Assembly: GCA_023213395.1 (NCBI GenBank)
Contig: CM041465.1
Span: 47,127,741-47,191,740, forward strand
DNA: 64,000 nt
Direction: 5' to 3'
Origin: Cycas panzhihuaensis
Taxonomy: Eukaryota; Cycadophyta
Positions 47,500 through 59,599 of this stretch are shown one piece after another. The notes under the pieces were generated by a model, which saw nothing but the letters and a program-made list of their open reading frames with translations, did not search any database and was not told the DNA's origin. The translations under genes and the position numbers were made by a program. Within the stretch, counting starts at the first letter, position 1, and every line of letters starts with the position of its first letter.

Positions 47500-48430
47500 C
47501 CAGCTACATAAGGATATGCGACCAGATGAGATAGGCAAAACTCACACTAGAAGTGCCCATAGAACAAAGATATATGAATCACTTTCCATTGAGATTGAAC
47601 CAACAAAACTACACCTTGTTCTTAATGAATATCCCTTAATGTACCAAGAAGTTGTAAAGCATATAGCTTGGAGAAATGCCATGAATGAAGAGTACTAATC
47701 TCTTATCAAGAATGGTACATGGGAGCTTATTGGTCTACCACTTGGAAGAAAGGTAGTTCAAAATAAATGGGTATTTAAAAATAAGTACAGATTAGATGGT
47801 ACCCTAGAAAAATAAAAGGCAAGATTGGTAGCAAAAGAATTCACGCAAAGAGAAGGCATCGACTACACTAAAATCTTTACTCCTATAACCAAGTGGCATA
47901 TAATCAGAACTCTTATAGCCTTAGTTGCTTAACAGGGTTGGAAAATCTACCAACTCGATGTTAAGACTACATTTCTCAATGGGGACCTTAAAGAAGAAAT
48001 TTACATGGCTCAGACAGAAGGATATAAGATTGTTGGTCAGGAGCATAAGGTTTGTAAGCTCAAAAAGTCCTTGTATGGCCTAAAGCAAACCCCTTGTGCT
48101 TGGTTTACCAAGTTGTCTAAAAGAATGAGATAACTTGGATATGAGGTTTGTGACTATTAAGATATTGATGCAACATTATTCATTAAGCGCTAAAATGATA
48201 AAGTCATGTACCTCTTAATCTTTGTGGATGATATGCTAATAATGGGGAATAATGAACAGGTAATCAACAAGTTGAAGAAGGACCTTACTAAAACTTTTGA
48301 ATTGTCTAACCTTGGGTTGATGAAATATTACTTGGGAATTAAATTAACTCAAAAGAATAGCAAATTATTTCTCTCCCAAGAAAAATATATCAACAATCTT
48401 CTGACAAAGTTTCATTTGGAAGGTGCTTGA
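47500..48430 (+). pseudogene. Element K: reverse transcriptase
   Basis: From about 47668 the frame reads HIAWRNAMNEEY, stop, SLIKNGTWELIGLP, then KWVFKNKYRLDGT, ARLVAKEFTQREGIDY, GWKIYQLDVKTTFLNGDLKE (catalytic Asp) and KLKKSLYGLKQTPCAWF. The active site is FVDDML at 48221-48238, with both aspartates kept, followed by LGLMKYYLGIKL. 48206-48430 is open for 74 codons. About five TAA/TAG stops remain. It is non-functional but is the best preserved RT core in the window. Confidence 0.8.
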
Positions 48431-49130
48431 CTAGTGGATATACCTATGGAACCTAATATTAAACTCTCAGCTGATGGTAACACTAGGAAGGCAAACACAA
48501 CACTCTACAGGTAACTTGTAGGTAGTCTCATCTATACTACCAACATAGGGCTAGATATTACATACTCTGTAAGTATTCTTATAAGATCCATGGTAAATCC
48601 TAAGCAAAATCAATGGAAAGCTACAATACGAGTGTTGAGGTACCTAAAGATGACTAGCAAATATGATCTATTATATAAACCCAATGTAGAATTTAAACTT
48701 TATGCATACATAGGAAGATCTACATCTGGGTATGTAATATTTTTTTGAACAACACCAATATCATGGAGATCGAGATGGTAGAAGATAGTTGTAAACTCAA
48801 CTGCCAAAGCTGAATATATTGCTATGTTTGAGACAAGCAAGGAGGTGATATGGCTTAGAAAATTATTGAATACATTAAATGCCACCCAAACAAGTTCTAT
48901 TGGCTTATATATAGATAATCAATCTATAATCTAAATGGCTTAGCATCCTATATTTCATGATCGTACCAAACATATAAGTACAAAAGTACATAGGATTAGA
49001 GAACTAGTTCATGATGGTATAATTCAATTGGAGTACCATCCCACAGCAGATCAAGTGGTCAATATCTTCACCATATCACTAAAGAGGGTGAAGTTTGAAT
49101 AACTCCGAAAGTAACTCGGCCTTAGGGCCT
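48431..49130 (+). pseudogene. Element K: RNase H and pol C-terminus
   Basis: Blocks: LVGSLIYTTNIGLDITYSVS (48508-48570), LYAYIGRSTSGYVIFF near 48700-48750, TAKAEYIAMFETSKEVIWLR near 48800-48860 (RNase H TxxAEYxA motif), IDNQSII near 48910, HDRTKHISTKVHRIRELVHD near 48958-49015, and QLEYHPTADQVVNIFT near 49026-49070, the usual end of copia pol. A few stops interrupt it. Confidence 0.78.
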
Positions 49131-49172
49131 CTATCTTCAACTGATTAAAGGAGATGACAATAGGACCATCAT

Positions 49173-49284
49173 ACTCTATCTCATTCATAAAAACCCCTTG
49201 TGGGTAAAGAAGGACAAGAGTAAGTCTCTACTCTATCCCATTCATGAAAATCTCTTGTGGGCATGAAAGGATAAGGGTTTTATC
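49173..49284. repeat. 57-bp tandem duplication after the RNase H of K
   Basis: ACTCTATCTCATTCATAAAA (49173) recurs as ACTCTATCCCATTCATGAAA (49230), and the following CCTTGTGGG/TCTTGTGGG also recurs. It lies in the 3' untranslated part of element K before the polypurine tract. Confidence 0.75.
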
Positions 49285-49577
49285 ATTTTAGAAAATTAGA
49301 ACCTGTGAAAACCTGAAAGGGCATGGGGGATGATCAAATGGTATATGAAGACTCGGTAGATTTCATCTATAAAATTCATTGTACTGATTGGCTATCTAAC
49401 TTTGTTTAAAGAGCCCCCTAAGCTAGGTTAGTATATTAGAAAATTTATGGGTTTTCTTCCCCATGAGGGTTTCTCACAAAAGTGTTATAGTAGTTTGCTT
49501 TGTAAGAGGCTCAAAAGAAGACCTTATAAGATATAATAAAATAGGATGAAATGACCTTCTACCATTAAGGGGGAGCT

Positions 49578-49905
49578 TGAAAAGGGTTAATATCACAAGG
49601 TCATTACATTAGTTGATTATTTCTAAAAAGGGTCTTAAGTGAACTTTAAATTAGATCACTTAAGTAAAATATACTTTCATGTGCATTATGTGTAATTTTA
49701 TTTCATCTAACTCTAATGATCCCTCTCTCAATATAAAAGTAAAAGTTCAATGGAGGAGGCTTATTCTTACCTCCCTATTTTCTGAGAGCTACTTTCTTTC
49801 TCTCAAGTCTCTTTTACTCCCATGTTTACCTTTGTGTTTAGTACATAGAGATGAAGGATAGATCCACTCTTTTCATATCTTTTGGTGTAACAATAACTTG
49901 TGACA
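49578..49905 (+). repeat. LTR shared between element K and a second element
   Basis: It begins TGAAAAGGGTTAATATC after the polypurine tract AAGGGGGAGCT and ends CTTGTGACA, two bases before a primer binding site. Having a polypurine tract to the left and a primer site to the right means this one LTR served as the 3' LTR of K and the 5' LTR of a downstream copy. It contains an ATATAAAAGTA TATA-like box near 49731. Confidence 0.7.
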
Positions 49906-49907
49906 AG

Positions 49908-49919
49908 TGGTATCAGAGC
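49908..49919 (+). other. Primer binding site (tRNA-iMet type) after the K LTR
   Basis: TGGTATCAGAGC is an exact consensus on the plus strand. The sequence that follows (to about 50150) has no readable gag, so the second element is truncated after its leader. CTTTTGGTGTAATGGCAACT at 50117-50136 resembles the end of the LTR (CTTTTGGTGTAACAATAACT), suggesting a partial extra copy. Confidence 0.8.
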
Positions 49920-50149
49920 AATGAGGATTCAAAATTGGTCCTATTAAATACAGTAGCACACCTAGACATACATGAAGGTAGGGGAGTGACTGCCGAGGAA
50001 TATCGTAGTGGGTATACATGTTATATAGGTACAGTCAACTCCTTGTGATAGGGGAGTGTTAGAGCATATGATGCTAACTATCTCGAGGAAGTCCTCTTCC
50101 CAAATCACCCTGGGGCTTTTGGTGTAATGGCAACTAGTGACATAAGTTG

Positions 50150-51615
50150 CTTATCATTAAGCATACTTTTGGCTATTTCAATAATAGTTTTATTTTTTTA
50201 TTTCAGTAACTCCATTTTATTGTGAAGTATAATGATTGGTGAGATACTTCTTTATACTATGGTAGTTGTAACATGCCTTAAATTTATTTGAAATTAATTC
50301 TCCCTTATCATCTAATCTAAGGGTAAGAATTATAAGGCTACTTTATTTTTTAACTAAGGTTTTGAAGTCAATAAAACATTAAAAGGCATCTGATTTAAAC
50401 TTGATAAAGTATACCTAAGTCTTTCTAGTGAAGTTATCAATGAAATTCATGAAGTATCTTACACCACCTAATGAAGGTATGTCTATAGGTCCACATAAGT
50501 CTATATAAATCAATTGAAGAGGTTTTTAAGCCCTATAACTATTATTTGAAAAATTTTCTCTTTATTGTTTCCTAAGTATGCATCCTTCACAAATTTCTTT
50601 ACCTACTTCTGTAGTGGGTAATCCAACAACCATATTCATCATTTTCATTAATGCTAAGCTGTTATAGTTTACATGGCCAAACATCTTATGCCATGTTTCA
50701 TTATTAATATTGGTGGAGACTTTCAAAGCATAAGTATCTGATAGAGGAATAAATAATTTGAATAATCTATTATTCGTCATTTATCCCTTTTCTACAACTA
50801 CTTTATTCTTTAGCTTATCTTTGATTACACATTCACCATTATCAAACATAAGTTTATAGTGTTGCTCCATCATGTGACCCATCAAGTGAAGGTTCTTCTT
50901 TAGAGCTCAAACATGTAACACATCATTGATACTCCTTATTTCTTCTAATTTTGTAGTTATGGATACATTACCCTTTCCAATAAATGTATGGGTAGTATTA
51001 TCCCCAAACATGATCTTTCCTTTCTTGGACTTATCAATTTCTTTAAAAATTTCTTCTTTGTAAGTCATGTGAGTTGAACATTCTGAGTAGATATACCAAC
51101 TATCTTCTTCCTTACTAGATATAAGACTTGAAAAAATGTGTCTATTATTATCTTTTTTTTTAAATTGTTGTGTTGGTAGTCCCTCTCTAAATACTAGCAT
51201 TTTTGGTAAAGTAATTTTCTTCTAAGTGTCCAATTTTATAGCAAAAATAACATTAGATAGTTCCTCTTCCTCTTTGTCTTTGACTTCTACCTCTTTCAAA
51301 GTGTTTGCCTTAACCTTAGCCTTGGATATTCCTTTATTCTTGTCCTTAATTATTTTGGTTTGGTCCTTAGAAAATTCCTTGAACTTGGAATTTTCTTTAT
51401 CCTTAATAGCTTTGTAAGCCTTACCCTTGGTTTCTTCCTCTTCCTTTAGGGGATTGGTCCCTTCCCCTAGAACTTTATCTTTGAAAATTTTATCTTATTC
51501 TTGCCTTAGTGGAAAAGTTATGCTTAAGTGATTCATTACCCTCTTTCTTTTCTTTAATAGCTAGGAGTATGACACTTAGTTAATCGATTCAAAAAGTACT
51601 AAGGTCTTTGGATAT
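50150..51615 (-). pseudogene. Copia element L (F/N family): gag end to integrase start
   Basis: On the minus strand: a Lys/Glu-rich gag tail (51480-51230), the protease-like block SWYIYSECSTHMTYKEEIF near 51095-51040 (catalytic DSG replaced by YSE), a frame ending in IRSINDVLHV (50910), then ETWHKMFGHVNYNSLALMKM and CEGCILRKQ (50690-50565), the pre-integrase zinc-binding domain, then IYIDLCGPID near 50495 (first catalytic Asp region). It fades near 50150. The WHxxFGHVNYNSLALMKxM string is the same as in F and N, so L belongs to their family. Its upstream gag is cut off by element M at 51616/51621. Confidence 0.72.
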
Positions 51616-51620
51616 CTTAA

Positions 51621-52007
51621 TGTTGTGAAAACATCAGGATCTAAATACATGTACCCTAATTCAAGTTTATTGATTAAAATATTGATAAGAATTCAATATA
51701 CAAAGAAAATGAATATAACAAATGAGCATGAAAATATATGGGTGAATTCACCACACCATAGGCTCTCTCTCAGGCAGAGCTTCTGCATTAATCACAATCT
51801 AATATAAAAGTACAAGCATGTAAGGTAATATTTATAGCCTTCTGCCAATACTCTAATGCAATGGGATAGGCCGACTTAATGGCACAAGACATGAACTTTA
51901 CCTCATAATCTAATATGATTTAATTACATAAAAGGGTCCTTTTGTATAATATTCACATTAGAATATAAAGGTTAAAGAAATGAAGGAGATATTAGAAAAT
52001 TTTAACA
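51621..52007 (-). repeat. 3' LTR of copia element M
   Basis: On the minus strand the polypurine tract ATTAAGGAAAAC is followed by TGTTAAAATTTTC (52007), and the LTR ends TTTTCACAACA (51621). A TATA-like GGCTATAAATATTACC lies inside. The flanking CTTAA (51616-51620) would be one target copy; the other end of M is not preserved. Confidence 0.7.
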
Positions 52008-52009
52008 GT

Positions 52010-54644
52010 TTTCCTTAATAGCAACTTCATTTCTTTGGATGCTGAGGTTAAATCTAAACTATTTAAACTTTAGTTTACTAAGCACTTAAGTAAAAATGTT
52101 TGGAACCTAATCTTTAGTAGGATGGTAGATGAGTTAACTTCTTTGTTTTGGAGATACTCATAGATGAGGTGATGGTGGACCTTAATGTGCTTGGTTTAAG
52201 CATGTAATACAAGATCCTTTATCATCTTCAACACACTTTGATTGTCATAGTATAGGATGGTTGGTGAAGTCTACTGAAATCCAAGCTTAGCGAGAATCCT
52301 TCTAAGCTAAATCAACTTAGTTGTAGCATGGACAACTACTCTATATTCTGTTTTAGTGGAGGAAAAGGCAACAGTAGGTTGTTTTTTACAACTCCATGAG
52401 ATTATAGATGAGTTTATATTAAAATAATAGCCTAAAGTTGAATGTCGTGTACCATGGTAACCAACCCAATCAACATCTATATGTCCCCTTAGAGTAAGTG
52501 ATTTAATCTTATTGTACTCAAAGTTAAACTGATGAGTGCCATATATATATTTAAGGATCCTAGTGGCTACTTTCCAGTGAGATGTTTTAGGTTGTGACAT
52601 ATACCTGGAGCAGATCCCTACTGCATATAAGATGTCTGAGCAAGTATGAGTGAGATAGATAAGACTCCTAACTAACTGGCAATACAAAGTGGGATAAAAC
52701 TATTTTCCTTGTTCATCTAAGTTTAACTTAGTTCCTGTCTCCATGGAAATTGGTATAGGCTTACATTCTATCATCTTAAATCTTTCTAAGAGTTCATTGG
52801 CATACTTGGTTTAAGTCAGAAGGCTGTGTCCTAGTTCTTACCAAACTTTAATTCCAAAGAAGTAGTGAAGCAGACCAAGGTTAGTCATCTTAAAATTACT
52901 CTTTAATTCTAATTGAAGCCAAGAAATTCCATCTATATCATTGTTAGTGATAGCAAGGTCATTCACATAAAGTACAATGATGGTAATTAAATTGTCTCTA
53001 ACACGAATATAGAGATTAGGGTTAGAGGGTGAACAATTGAATCTATGTTGTATAAGAGATGTATTTATCTTTACATACTAGGCATGTGGTGCCTACTTGA
53101 GTCTATAAAGGGATTTCTTAAGTCTATAAACTAAGTGTTCTTATCCTAGAATAGCATAGCCTGAGGGTTATTTTATAAAAACCTCTTCTTTGAGCTCTCT
53201 ATTAAGGAAAGAACTCTTTACATCCATTTGGTAAATAGGCCATCCAAATTGGGCTACTAAGGACATAACCAAATAGAATACGTTCATGTTGGCTACAAGT
53301 ACAAAGGTCCTATCATAGTTAATTCCTTCCTGCTATTTGAAACCTCTTGTAACAAGACGATCTTTATGCCACTCTATGATATTATCTGCATAGAACTTTA
53401 TCTTGTATAGCCATCTACAGCCAATTACTTTCTTCCTAGGTGGTAATTTAATCAACTCCCAAGTGTTATTTTTTAAGATCGAATTCATCTCTTCATCCAT
53501 AACCACTTTCCACGTTTGGTCTTTTTGACTGCCTCCTCAAATATGGAAGGCTCAAGAGTTTTAAAAACACATGCCATAAGAGCAAAGTTTATGGAGTGTC
53601 TTATCTTAGAAGGCCTCTTTACAACTATGAGAGGAGGAGGAGGAGCATCCTTTAAAATCTGTCATACCCACTTAGGAGATGGCTAAAAGTTAGTGGCTTC
53701 CACTTAAAGGTCATCAATTGAAATGAAAGGTAAATTTGTACTTACTTGAGTGGATGATAAAGAAGCTATTGGAATTGATGATGGACTGGGAGTGAAGGAG
53801 TAAACTAGTACATGTGGCTCTAAAGTTTGTCCAAGGGTCACTTATGTCACACCAACTTCATCTTTTGCTACAATCTAATGCAGAGGAGATGTCAGTACTT
53901 ATGGTTCTTTAGCAAAGATTGTATCCTATGTCATGTAAGTTTGGTTACCAACTATGTCAAATACTTTATAGGCTTTGCAACCAGGTATATAGCTAAGGAA
54001 GATACACTTAAGGATCTTATCATCAAGCTTCTTTATATTATCCTTTGGGACATGTTTATATGCCATGCATATAAAGATCCTCAAGTGAGTTATAGATGGT
54101 TTTTGACCTAACTAAGCTTCTTTGGAAGTAATGTTCCTAGCCACAACTATGGGACTTATGTTAGTTAGGTAAGTAGTGGTGGAAATGACATCAACCCAAA
54201 ATCCAGTGGTAAGGTTAGTATCACTAAGCATGGATTTTCCTTTATTGATTAGAGTTTGATTCATCCTTTCAACTACACCATTTTGCTGAGGTGTGTGAGG
54301 AGTAGAAAATTGATGCTGAATGCCATGCTCTTTGTAAAAAAATATTAAACTAGTTTGAAATATATTTACCACCATTATTAGATCTAAGGGTCTTGATTCT
54401 CATCTTACTTTTATTTTTAGTAGTAGCTTTGAACTTTTTGAATCTCTCTAAGGCTTGATATTTGTTTCTCAAGAAGTAGACCCATACTTTCCTTAAGAAT
54501 TCATCTATGAAGGTGATGAAATATTAGCTACCATTGAGAGATTATATGGACATAGGGCCACAAATATTAGAATGTACTAAATCTAATGGTTGTAAAGCTC
54601 TCCATGAATTCTTGGAAGGAAAATTTTCTCTTTGTTACTTTTCC
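52010..54644 (-). pseudogene. Element M: integrase, RT and RNase H
   Basis: Blocks on the minus strand: GKVTKRKFSFQEFMESF (54644-54595, zinc domain end), GIQHQFSTPHTPQQNGVVER near 54320-54265 (catalytic Glu kept), GFWVDVISTTTYLTNISPIV near 54200-54150, the RT start near 53530-53380, a FxNDLxI-type active site in place of YVDD near 52985, LGLLHYFFGIKV near 52880, then 52687-52307 open for 126 codons: LVRSLIYLTHTCSDILYAVG, ISWSCKKQPTVAFSSTKTEY (RNase H). The pol end is reached near 52100 before the polypurine tract. Multiple stops interrupt it. Confidence 0.78.
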
Positions 54645-54992
54645 TATTGGGATAAACCCCAATATGTTTGAAGAATGGTGTACCTAGGGTCCTTCAAAGC
54701 CACCTTTGAGGCCCCTTAGGGCACCTAGAGCCTACCAATAGCTTCTAAAGGGACCTAGAGTTGATACAATATTATTGAGGTATGTGCAATAATTATTAAT
54801 TATTAGTTTTTTTAATATTATTTGAATATTTTATCGGCTAACATGCAAGTCAAGTTGATGGCACTTGTCGTCTCCCCAAATGCCTATTTAAGGGGTGGAA
54901 ATACCTCCTTGGTGTTTTTTAACATTGCCATCATTGGAAATACCTTGTTAATTCAAAATATACTTAGTGTAATGTCCCACTCTGCTCCTCTA
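54645..54992 (+). repeat. 5' LTR of element N
   Basis: It starts TATTGGGATAAACCCC (TG mutated to TA) and ends near CTGCTCCTCTA. A TATA-like GCCTATTTAAGGGG lies near 54882. It aligns over its full length with 61100-61445. Confidence 0.85.
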
Positions 54993-56862
54993 ACCTTTTG
55001 ATCCCCCTGGCTCCTATTAAGCCCTAAAAGGGGTTATTTTACTTATGCATTAAAATCTTGAGTTGTAGGAACCCATTTTTGAAATGGTCAAATCTATTGG
55101 ATAGATATTTTATTACTCTTCAATATGATATAATGTTATCTTAATCTGATATTATTTAGTATAGCTTTGAAGTTGATCAACTTGAGCATCTGATTTATCC
55201 CAACAAGCTTGTCCTCTTACAACTAAGTTTTATTTACCTTACTGATTACTCATGATACATGTTTAAAGTTTTTATTTGGCTTTTATATAGTTTCTTCTAA
55301 GCTAATTTACAGTAGAAGATCGATGACATACATCTAAAGTGAGCGATAAGCTAAGTAGTCCTACATATTAAAACAAGTATAATTCTCTGTTTTATAAGTT
55401 TCTTCTTCATATTCTTTTATCTTTCTAAAGAAAAAAATATATATTTCAAAATTCTACCTCATACATCCTCATTATCATCAAAAGGATTAATTATTCATCT
55501 TACATTAAAAATTTTGGTCATTTTCTTACTGAAGCTAGTATTTATTCATTTGAAAAATCAAAATCTTAGATCTTATAAATCTTTTTTTATTTCTTCATCA
55601 TCAATAAGATTTTATTTCAAATTTGCATACTTAAAGATCTTAGTTACTTTGCATGAAATATTCCATTGCAAAGTTTGTATAATCATTCTATTTTCAAAGA
55701 GTATTTAAGATCATCCATTATAAGTTTATTGATTTATTAAGTTTTTTTATTTCTTCTAAAGGTATATGTTTTGTTGAAAAGCTCATACACTTGTTGAAAG
55801 CATTCTTCATTCATCATTATTAGAAAGTTCATACACTTGTTGAAAGCATTCTTCATTCATCATTATTGAAAAGTTCATACACTTGTTAAAATCATTCTTT
55901 ATTTATCATTATTAAAAAGTTCATACACTTGTTGAAAGCATTCTTCATTCATCATTATTGAAAAGTTCATACACTTATTGCACTTATAAAAGTAGCATCT
56001 AGTTAGTAGTGCACTTTTTTTTCCAAACGTATATTTCATTTTAAATGCATTACATTCCTTTTTTTTTGGAAAGTGATTACTTGCATATTTCCTTCAAGAG
56101 CTCTTTATTTATTTAATCTCACTTAGAGGATTATTGTATTTCATTTAAGTTATTTTCTTTTTACATAAAAGGAATCTTTCAAAACCCTAAGTAAGACCAC
56201 ACTATTAATTAATTTAATTTTCACATTAAAAAGATAATCTTGAATTGAACCACCTTTATTTTCTAGCCTTGTAAGGGGAACGGTTAAGACCCCTAAAGTT
56301 ACCACCTCGCACATGCTACTTGGCCTACTCATATTGGATGAGGACAACCATTAGCTATTAGGTATATTCAGTGGCAGGCTAAAGTGTAGAACCTATTCTA
56401 TTTATGGTGTTTAAAGACCAAGGCTAGACCTAGAGAGGGTGAGTGCCTTTGGTTCAAGAACCTTTACTACTAGATCTATTGCTAGGCATAAGTCTAGTAC
56501 AGGTAGGTCCATAATTCTAGGGGGTGTAAAGGCCTTCTTAGTAGCCTATGTACTAAGGTATATAAAACTTAGAACTCACATATAGGTATATTAGGTCCCT
56601 ATTTTGCCATTTATAGGTAGGCACCACTAGATAAGATAGTAATTGAAGGTTTCTCCAAGAGAAACTTAAACTTAGAGACTAGTAGCCTTAATAAGTACTA
56701 GTTCACTTATTCAAAAATTTGGGTAAAACCTTGGGTTATACTTAGCAGCAAATTTTAAACTTAAAATCTTTTTCAAAATTTAAATTCAAATATTTTTTAA
56801 CATTCAAATTTAACTTTTGCAAACTTATTTATCACATTTGATCAATAAAACTTTAGTTTAAT
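54993..56862 (+). other. Leader of element N
   Basis: No gene was recognised, and no readable tRNA-iMet primer site follows the LTR. It contains the 46-bp minisatellite (55783-55984). A CACTTAGAG-to-GGACAACC stretch near 56120-56350 is the least AT-rich part. The long leader is shared in kind with element F. Confidence 0.45.
55783..55984. repeat. 46-bp minisatellite, four full copies and a partial fifth
   Basis: TCATACACTTGTTGAAAGCA starts at 55783 and 55829, with variants at 55875, 55921 and 55967, an exact 46-bp period. Each unit ends TTCATCATTATT or similar. It sits in the leader of copia N. Confidence 0.92.
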
Positions 56863-58019
56863 ATGACTTCTAGCTTTAGCAACATGATTATCCCCAAATT
56901 TAATAGAGATAATTTCCTAAATTAGAGTAGGAGGATGAGACTCATCCTCATAACTAATGACATGTGGGAAATTATAAAGATAAACTATAACGAATTAGGT
57001 CAAAATCCATCTGATGCAGAAAAGGCTACCTACAAGGAGAACGTTAAGAAAGACAATGAAGCCTTAGCACTCATCTTCTATGTACTTAAAGACCATGTAT
57101 TCCCATAAGTTAGTGAATCAGTTAAGTCAAAGGAAGCTTGGAACATCTTACAACTAATATATAAAGGAGCAACCTCCTCTAAACTACAAAACTTAAGGAG
57201 CAAGTTTAAAAATTTATGCATGATGCCCAATGAATCAGTAATAGAGTTAATGACCAAAGTCTAAAACATTGTAAACCAAATGAGGTCTCTTAGAGATACT
57301 CTAACTGAATAAAGGGTAGTTGAAAGGATCCTTAGATATGTTAGAGTTATCAAATGTTTTAAAATAATGGCTACTAGTATCAGTATTTTAAAGGATCTAA
57401 GCACTCTCAAAGAAGAATAACTTAGTGCCATGCTTATATCTATAAAGGAGCAACAAAGTGTAAATAAATCTCTAGAACATACCTTTGCTACAAAGGCCCA
57501 TATTCAATCCAACTCCCAAGTAGAAACCTCAAGGCAAAAGGAATCACCTCCAAGAAGAAAAGGTGGAAATCCTAGAAGAGATACTAGACAAGACCCTCCA
57601 AGATATTAAGCCCCTTACCAAAGGAGGCAAGGAGGACCCCAATAGCATGACAACCCTCTAAAGAACACAAATCAAAGGAGACAATTTGAGAATCATACTT
57701 GTTGTCCAAATTGCCAAGGGAATTCTCAATCTTCAAGGTCAAATCAGGAATATCATGACAATAGACCAAGAGATAACCCTCCTCAACCTTATGAGGGAAG
57801 GGAGAGATCTTTCGACATTAATCAATCTCATCTAAGGAGTAGAAGCCTAAGTTATGGAAGAAGAGATCCATTATATTGTATTTATTACCATAGAAGTGAT
57901 TATAATGAAGATAAATACTTCTCAAAACATGGAACACCATCTAGAGGACATGCTCAAAATCCATCTAAATCAAAGGTTAATAACATATTATTCCTATCTA
58001 GTTTTTTAGCTAAGAAAGA
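56863..58019 (+). pseudogene. Element N: gag
   Basis: The ATG at 56863 opens MTSSFSNMIIPKFNRDNFLN and continues in one frame with few stops: KDNEALALIFYVLKDHVFP (57052-57110), a block ending in EAWNILQLIYKG (near 57165), LRSKFKNLCMMPNES near 57200 (copia gag UBN2 pattern KExWxxLxxxYxG, then LxxxFxxLKM). The C-terminal part (57480-57840) is Arg/Gln/Asn/Ser-rich and would bind RNA. The zinc knuckle (57870-57930) reads CIYYHRSDYNEDKYF, so two of its three Cys are lost. Confidence 0.78.
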
Positions 58020-58257
58020 AGATGATGATAGCTGGTATATTGATTCAGGTTACTCAACTCACATGACCCACAAAGAACATTTGTTTTATACCTTGGATAA
58101 AAATAGGAAAGGAACCATCATGTTTAGAGACAATACCTCCCATAAATTAGTTGGGAAAGGTAACATAGCTTTGATGATGAATATAGGAAAATATAGAAAT
58201 CTAGATGATGTCTTATATATCCTTGCCCTAATGAAGAACTTGCTATCAATAGGATAG
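58020..58257 (+). pseudogene. Element N: aspartic protease
   Basis: DSWYIDSGYSTHMTHKEHLF from about 58026 is the copia protease active-site block (WxxDSGAxxHMT), with catalytic D-S-G intact. It continues through VGKGNIALM to ILALMKNLLSIG (VLYVPxLxxNLLSVG) and ends in a TAG. The frame is otherwise open from 58063 to 58254. Confidence 0.8.
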
Positions 58258-59439
58258 ATGATGGGACAGGATTACAAGGTGATTTTTGATAATGACGACT
58301 GTGTTATCAAAGATAAGAGGAAAAATAAAGCTATTATTGCTAAAGGAAAAATAACTAAGGATCGTCTATTTAAACTTATCCTCACTCATTTAGATACCTA
58401 TACCCTCAGAACTTCAACTATCATGGATAGTGACTTGTGGCATAGAAGTTTTGATCACCTTAACTACAACAGCTTGGCTCTTATGAAAAAGATGGACATG
58501 GTTAATGATTTACCACACATTGATGTTAATAAAAACTTGTGTAAAGGGTACCTCCTTGGTAAGCACCATAGAGAAAGCTTTCTGAATTATAGTCATCAAG
58601 TATCAAGCCCTCTTCAATTAGTATTCACAGACATTTATAGACCTATGAATACTCTGTCCTTAGTAGGTATAAAATATTTCCTCACCTTCATTGATGACTT
58701 CACAAGGAAGACATGAGTTTTCTTTCTAAAATATAAATCTGATACCTTCGACCACTTTATTGATTTCAAAACCTTTGTAGAGTGACAAAGTGGATATAAA
58801 ATCCTATCTCTAAGATCAGATAATGGGAAGAATTTATATGCTTTTAAGGACTATTGTATACACCATGGGATCAAGAGATAATTCACCAACCCCTACACCC
58901 CATAACAAAATGGTGTAGCGAAAAGGAAGAATAAAATTATAGTTGAAATGACAAGATGTATGCTTAAAGATAAGAATTTGAGCCATGATTTTTGGGCTAA
59001 AGCATTTTACACAGCCATCTACTTACTCAATAGATGCTCCACCAAGGAACTTAGGTGGAAAACTCTAGAAGAAACATGGATTGGTTATAAGCTAAGTATA
59101 CATCATCTCAGGGTATTTGGATATCTTGCATATGCCCATATTCTTGATCAAAGAAGAACCAAATTGGATGACCATAATATCAAATGTATCTTCTTTGGTT
59201 ATAGTGAAACTTCTAAGTCCTACAAGGTCTATGATTTAAAATTAAGTAAAGTTATATTGAGTAGAGCTGTCAAGTTTCAGGAAGGCACCTACTACCAAGA
59301 TAATCAAGAAAAGAAGAAGGAGATTGCCATTAAATTTAACACATCTTCTAAGTCCAAATATGTGCCTCTTATGTTTAATTCTAAGAGAAGTATCCATGAA
59401 CCTAGTGGGGAGGGAACTTTATCTCAACGTCCACCATAA
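58258..59439 (+). pseudogene. Element N: pre-integrase and integrase
   Basis: 58258-58716 is open for 152 codons: DLWHRSFDHLNYNSLALMKK and CKGYLLGKHHRESF (HHCC-type zinc domain, one Cys changed to Tyr), then QLVFTDIYRPM (first catalytic Asp). After a TGA in place of Trp, LRSDNGKNLYAF near 58808 keeps the second Asp, and NGVAKRKN near 58910 shows Lys where the catalytic Glu should be. 58948-59439 is open for 163 codons and covers the C-terminal domain (HDFWAKAFYTAIYLLNRCST ... FGYLAYAHILDQRRTKLD). Confidence 0.82.
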
Positions 59440-59599
59440 CACCTATCTAAATAGGTTCATCACAATCATGACTTGGGAGATATCTTAGATAACAATAGAA
59501 GATCCATATGCTCACATAAGGTCAACTTTACCCTAATGAGCAAGGTATTAGAAACTCATAAGCCTCAAACCTTTACTGAGGCTAATCAACATGAATATT

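Larger units (their letters stand above)
46790..49905 (+). mobile_element. Copia element K: 3' half of pol plus LTR
   Basis: A plus-strand Ty1/copia copy that begins abruptly in the integrase C-terminal region next to gypsy I. It runs through RT and RNase H to a polypurine tract (49566-49577) and an LTR (49578-49905). Its coding motifs differ from the F/N family and from E and M (for example FVDDML and NPKQNQW), so it is a third copia lineage. The 5' half is missing. Confidence 0.75.

Noticed and set aside
49173-55984. CRISPR array
   Set aside because: The short tandem repeats here are head-to-tail without unique spacers of constant length, and the window is plant nuclear DNA.
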